A stretch of 64,000 nucleotides of DNA from Selaginella tamariscina (lineage: Eukaryota; Streptophyta; Lycopodiopsida; Selaginellales; Selaginellaceae). Below are positions 58,610-64,000 of this stretch, one piece after another. The notes beneath the pieces were generated by a model. That model did not search any database. It was not told the origin of the DNA and saw only the letters and a list, made by a program, of their open reading frames with translations. Location: assembly GCA_003024785.1 (NCBI GenBank), contig PUQB01000042.1:203833-267832 (forward strand), given 5' to 3'. How positions within the stretch are numbered: the first letter of the stretch is position 1; every line of letters begins with the position of its first letter. The position numbers and the translations under genes were made by a program.

Positions 58610-61600
58610 AAGAGTGGTTTGACTAGAAATTAGACTTCAAAAGGTCGAAAGAGAATAAGGATGATAAGGTATATAATAGGTAGTATTGCGGATCTCGATG
58701 CAGTAGAAAGAAATAAGAAGATAATAAAAAAAAAAGACAAAAATAAAGCAAAATACCGTAGTGAGAATAAGATGAGAGTATAAATTGTGTCCATACAAAG
58801 GTACACAATATAATAATCAATATTTGCATGAAGTATTAAACCATGCAATTTGCATGAAATTGCATGTATTAATACTCCATGAAATTGCATGGAGTAATCA
58901 GTATTAATGCATGGAGTTTGCATGGGATTAATTGTTACTCTTTTGATTATTTAAACTTGTTTATTAATCTGAGTGCTTCCATGTATTACTATTGTGCATC
59001 ATTGGTAGGCGTATTCTCGTCTCCATTATTTTTATCTGTTGCTATGGTTCTAAAATCATGATATAAATCTATGCAACTCTACAAGATCTAGATTATATTA
59101 AATAATACCCTTTCTTCTTCTGTATTCAAGCCATAATGCCAATCATAATCCTCCATTCTTAAGGGTCAAGTTGGTTGCTCAATTGTACCTTTTGCTATGT
59201 TTTGATAATACCTTCTTATCTGTGCTTATACTGTCATTTCGTCATGTTCCCAATCATGTCTTACTTTTACATCCCGTAACCATGATCATTCTAATAAGAT
59301 CCGATGGTTAATTTGTTTGGCTAATTTATAATACGACTTAAACACCTTATATTTAATTCTTATAATCAATGCAAACTACTTTAATTATGCCAACAAGTTG
59401 TACTTTTTTATGATTTATCATCTGTACTAAGAATGGTGCACTCTTTAATGATCCAATTCTAATTCCTTGTAAGCTTTATCATTGATAATGTTGACTCTTG
59501 AACTTATATATATAGGTACGTTTGGATGTTGTTCCTTCCAATATGTATAGTTATTATTGGTACTTCCTCATCCCAATCCTTTTCATTTCTAAGTATTTTT
59601 GCTACATTCACCTCTACTTCGGTTGTAATCTTGAGTATTAGTTGCATTTAGTATGGCAATTATTTGCATATGTGAAATGGAGCAAGTGTAACTCCTTATG
59701 TTTTTGTATCAGTTGTTGATAATAGTTATTAATACAGTCTTCAAGTGGTATTGGTGATGTGGATCCCATAGATTGCTCCATTGCATATATTGTATAGGTC
59801 TTTCTTTTTTTCTTGTTATATTTTCTGGATCTAATCCACTACTTTTGCATTATAGCTTTCTCTTTTTTTCAATTTGTGAACTGGTTCTTCTTTACTCGTC
59901 TCCATCCATATTCATTTAGCTCGCATATGTTTTTGTGGAAAGAGATTAAAAACACTTTAATACACACCCTTTCCCATGTAATTTATATTTATAAATTATA
60001 GGGTAGTTCCATATCATCTTCCCACTTTGGTTAATTACATTCATGGTTCTGTTCCTCCTGCCCATCTTCTTCTTCAATTCTTCATGATGTTGGTCCAGAG
60101 ACGGTATTCCTAGGTTAAAATCACTGTTCAAGCATTCTAATGAATAATGCCCCATTCTCCACACATGTACCATCGAACATTACTTAATCTTGTACATTCT
60201 ACAAGATTAATGTCCCTTCTTCTCACATTTGAAACATGTTACATTTGAATTCCCACTAAGTTGTACTGGTGGAGCCAGTAACAATGGTGATCCCGTTTAT
60301 GAGTGCTAGTAGCAATGGTAGTCATACACATGGTAACTCTTCATTATTACTGATAGTAGTACAGTTTGGTCGGCGAGGGTATCTTCTTCCATTTTTGTCT
60401 TCATCCTTATATTGTCTCTGTGGATAGTCAAATTAGTTCATACTCCCTGTTGCATCCCATCTAAGTAATGGGTAACCCTTCATACATCCAATCATTTGAT
60501 TTTGGTTTGTACCATGTATTTTGACACTATCTCGCTTCATGTCGTACTCATCTACACATTTGACACTTTGGTATTTCACATTATGAAGCATTGTGTGCCT
60601 CATTCTTACAAGTAATGCCCAATATTGTTCTAAGTCACACTCGTGTCTTAATTTCCCTTTTATGTGGTTTTTGTGGTTTGCATTCCTCATTTTTCATATA
60701 TTATGGTGATATCAATGTTTCAATTTGTTCTACCTTCTTTATGGCATTTTTTAAATCATGTGGTCTAGCTAACCAAACTTGTAGTTGCAAACTTTTGCAC
60801 AATTCATTAACATACCATTTCCTTACTAATTTGTCGTTGATATCTCCCATTTCACACCAATTGTACATTCATTAAAATTTGTGGGTGTAATTCTCCACTA
60901 CTTTCATGGGTCCTTACCATAATTCTTGTAATTGGACTGTTAAATCTCGCTTGTAATACTTTTAAATATAACAGTTTTTAAATAATGAAAGTAGAGTTTC
61001 ACACTTATCAATAATAATAGCATTTTCATAGTACCAGTCACTAGCATCTCCCTTAAATGTGAATAAAAATATTTAAAGTTTCTTAATTTGTTGGCCTCGC
61101 ATGCTTTTTTAAATTCCTAAATATATCAATTTTTATCTTCATGCTCAAGAAGGCAAAAGGCAATAAGTAATACATTCCTAGTGATTGTTAGTGCTTCCAT
61201 CATTTTTGGTGTATCAATAGCTAGAATATCTCATAAGTGTTGTGCTGGTACACATATCTCCTTGTTTTTGTATTGTGGAAGTCTTCATTTTCATCTTCCT
61301 CTATGTTGCTCCAATTGTCATTGTGCTATCTCTCACGCCTTTTATTGTTTTTTATGCGTTTATTCTTCTCTTTTTTAAAATTTTCTTCGGGCCTCTCTTA
61401 CTGCTTGTCATCGTAAGTATTATTCTTGTTGGTCACATTGTCTTATCTTTTCATATTATCGACAATCCATTAATAATCATCCATTCATTAAGCACTAGAT
61501 CCATTCTCGTTAGGTCTGTACTCAACATTCTTCCGTATTGCGCTCTTTTTAAGGTATGTAAATCGTAGTAGATATGCCCTTTGGAGTCTGTTAAAAGTTT

Positions 61601-61681
61601 CAAATTTCTTCTTTCGACGTAGTTTTTCTTTGAATTCCAACACTTCCTTAGGTATCGATTTACCCATTTTAGTACATCTTA

Positions 61682-62860
61682 CGACTGTCTCCGTATCATC
61701 GACGTTCGAGGAGGGAGTAATATAAGGATTCTACAGAATATACCTTGAGTATATTCTAAGGCATATATTAGAACTAAATATGGATGCCATGTAGGACAAA
61801 AGGATTAGATCAAAGGTTGCTTAAAATAGCCTAGCTTCCTTGTATATAAGGAAGGGTTTGCTATCCTTGTACTTATCTTTAACGTTGAATACACGTCCTT
61901 TTCATTGGTGCTGATCTCATGCAAGAAGATCCAAATTCAGGTCAACGACACCCCATTGCATATGCTAGTCGAAGTTTGAGTGGTCCAGAACTCAATTATT
62001 CAACTACAGATAAGGAATGTCTAGCGGTGGTTTGGGCATTTCATAAGTTTCATGCTTATCTTCATGGTTCTTCGACCCTGGTGGAATGTGATCATGTTGC
62101 AGTACATTCGGTATTAAAGAAGAAACATCTAATGGGGCGACACGCGCGGTGGGCCTTAGCATTGCAAAATTATCACTTCACAGTTCATCATCGTCCAGGT
62201 TCTTCCATGGCGGATGTGGATGCTTTGTCACGGGCACCAGTTGCTACAGGTATCTTACCATCTTTAGAACCTACACCTTTGCCTAGTCTTCGTGAGATTA
62301 GGTTGGCACAACGCTTGGAACCATGGAGTCAACGGATAATAGATGCACTCAAAGCTCCTGAGTTGGTTGCAGATGTTGATAGTGATTTTCGGGACCATGT
62401 TGCAAAGTTCACGATGGTAGAGGACCTTCTTTATTTTGTGGGACAAAGGAGTACAAGTACCCCACCTCGGTTGGTAATCCCATCATGCTATGTACCTCAC
62501 TTTCTTCATGCATTCCATGATGACCCTCTCTTTGGTCATCTTGGGTTTCACAAAGTGTCCCTGATTATGCTGTGGGTGATGAAGTGTTAGTTTTATATCC
62601 AAAGATGCATTCCAAAGGGTTGTCCTCTGGATTAATTTTCAAACGGCTTGGTCCATATTCCATTGTACGAAGATTGGGTCCTCAAGTGTACACAGTCCGC
62701 AATTCAGATGGAGTGGATCAGAATGTGCATGTTCAACGACTGTCTCCGTATCCTCGACGTTCGAGGAGGGAGTAATGTAAGGATTCTACGGAATATACCT
62801 TGAGTATATTCTAAGGCATATACTAGAACTAAATATGGATGCCATGTAGGACAAAAGGAT
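61682..62860 (+). mobile_element. Rearranged Ty3/gypsy fragment, plus strand
   Basis: Two 124-base direct repeats (61682-61805 and 62737-62860) each contain the 3' tail of pol (codons for RLSPYPRRSRRE or its equivalent) followed by the start of an LTR (TAAGGATTCTAC...). After the first copy the LTR continues to about 61915 with a TATATAAGG box, and then pol resumes directly at RNase H. So the structure is pol-end/LTR, then RNase H-to-pol-end/LTR start, the product of deletion or unequal recombination between copies. Confidence 0.7.
61919..62784 (+). pseudogene. gypsy RNase H-integrase fragment with internal deletion
   Basis: The frame at 61919-62590 shows the RNase H domain (HPIAYASRSLSGPELNYSTT, DKECLAVVWAFHKFH, then HHRPGSSMADVDALSR) and the beginning of the integrase zinc-binding region (FHDDPLFGHLGFHK). 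The integrase core is missing. A second frame from about 62572 carries the integrase C-terminal segment GDEVLVLYPKMHS, LGPYSIVRRLGPQVYTV and ends near 62775. The junction near 62555-62575 is the deletion scar. It is non-functional as read. Confidence 0.8.
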
Positions 62861-63142
62861 AATTGTTAGATACTTACTGATACAACATCCCTTTGTGGTT
62901 GCTATAATGTTAAAGTTAATATTTTTTCAACACAAATTATAATAATGATTGCCAATTTGATGAGATAGTGATTTGATTAGAAAAGAGACTTCAAAAGGAT
63001 AAAAGAAAGTAAGGATGGGAAAGTATATAATATGTAGTGATGCGAAGGAAAGACAAAAAACAAAGTAAAATATTATAATAAGAGTAAAATGTAAGTATAT
63101 ATTATGTCCATATAAAAGTACATAGTATAATAATTAGTATTC

Positions 63143-64000
63143 CCCTCAGTCCCTTTCTATTCCTAACTTCATTTATTTATATCTTTATTTTCAATCTTAT
63201 ACTTTATCTAATTAGTTAAGTAACTTCCTTAATCCTGTTACAATAAATGTTCCCTTGGGCGTATTCACTTCCACCGTATTACAGCTTTAACAGTTCTCAC
63301 TTGACTTTGGTGTTTTCGCCGTATATATTGTTTTTCATATTTTTCCCATTATATTCTAGAAAGAAACACATGCAAACTCTAAACTTTTATATTGACTAAG
63401 TAATACTCTAACAAACTCCTTGTTTCATGATTAGACTGAACTGCAAGATCAAGCATATTGAAGAGCAACATATCTTTAACTTTGTTCATTAACTGGGGAT
63501 ATCACAACATATATAAAAGCTATAAACTTCAAAATATAAGCTAAAACTCAAAAATTACCCAGTCAAAAAAGACTTATGTTAGTTGTATAAGAATATGTAG
63601 CTTTATAATTACATTATCTTTGGCTCAAAAGGAGTAATTGACTGACAGTATTGGACTCCTGTATTACCTCTTTATCTTCTGCAGTAGAGCGTAAAGCCCC
63701 CATTTGATTGGTAATTTCAAATGGGGATTGGTCAAGAATCTTTTTAATATTTATAATATATTTAATAAAAATCTTGGTTTCATACTTTTCTTTTTCCTTT
63801 CAGAAGTTAGTTCTCTAACTTCCCCTTTAGTCAATAAGGAATATATGGTGCTCACTTGACTTGTATATATAATCTTATGTTTTTATAAATAAGTTTTTAG
63901 AATTAAAATTATAAAATTTAATTATTTGACATTGATAAGATTAATTAAATATTTAAATTATTAATGAAGTTTACATGAAACTTCAACTATATTAAAGTCA
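63143..64000. other. AT-rich intergenic DNA, no gene seen
   Basis: No coding segment, RNA or clear repeat recognised up to the window end. Confidence 0.5.

Larger units (their letters stand above)
58610..63142 (-). mobile_element. Decayed LTR retroelement, minus strand, hosting a nested insertion
   Basis: A diverged direct repeat pair (about 58610-58825 and 62965-63142; shared AGACTTCAAAAGG...AAAGACAAAAA...GTCCATA(C/T)AAA(G/A)G) brackets minus-strand gag relics. These are a capsid-like segment with LQLQVWLARPHDLKNAIKKV (about 60720-60800) and two CCHC-type knuckles, one near 60205-60240 (CFKCEKKGH) and one near 60125-60170 (MGHYSLEC, first cysteines lost). No intact frame remains. The plus-strand gypsy fragment at 61682-62860 lies inside, near the 5' LTR, so it was inserted later. 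Confidence 0.55.

Overview
The window is nuclear DNA of a land plant. It holds spliced plant-type genes for cytosolic ribosomal protein uS3, a NAT12-type nucleobase/ascorbate transporter, an nCBP-type cap-binding protein, an RSL-class bHLH factor and an EDA2-like S28 peptidase. It also has a nuclear tRNA-Leu(UAA), plant-type telo-boxes next to start codons, and Ty3/gypsy debris. The species cannot be named. A CHFR-type ligase and a possible WASH-complex FAM21 fragment hint at, but do not prove, a plant outside the flowering plants.

Layout. 1-4640: two blocks of a GC-rich 18-20 bp palindrome (core GGCGGGATTAATCCCGCC) separated by AT-rich, microsatellite-laden DNA. 4750-4836: a fully paired 24-bp hairpin. 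4980-9279: broken genes, one with a C-terminal motif like amino-methyltransferases and one HAD/FCP1-like phosphatase. 9644-18711: a decayed Ty3/gypsy element on the minus strand with an extra coiled-coil region after integrase. 20720-28000: a compact cluster of CHFR-like E3 ligase, ZNHIT2-like protein, nCBP (all +) and an RSL bHLH (-). 28000-38550: an AT-rich desert with a RING-H2 relic and a probable foldback element (33.1-36.9 kb). 38553-52626: the second cluster, tRNase Z, a FAM21-like fragment, tRNA-Leu, RPS3 (all +), S28 peptidase (-) and NAT (+). 52630-64000: a miniature LTR element, a 2.1-kb terminal-inverted-repeat element and nested retroelements.

The genes are mostly unrelated housekeeping functions: tRNA 3' processing, ribosome, translation initiation, ubiquitination, snoRNP/R2TP-type assembly, peptidase and transport. 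They share short introns, telo-boxes close to the start codon and an unusual number of GC-AG introns. Several otherwise conserved genes (nCBP, tRNase Z, NAT, CHFR, the phosphatase) carry small frame-breaking indels, nearly all deletions, while RPS3 has none. Either some genes are dying or the assembly has base-deletion errors, so every 'broken' call here should be read with that in mind.

The most unusual structure is the palindrome array. Its copies differ in sequence but stay symmetric, and neighbouring copies and spacers form still longer perfect hairpins. It looks like a spreading palindromic repeat family, and one degenerate copy sits inside an intron downstream.
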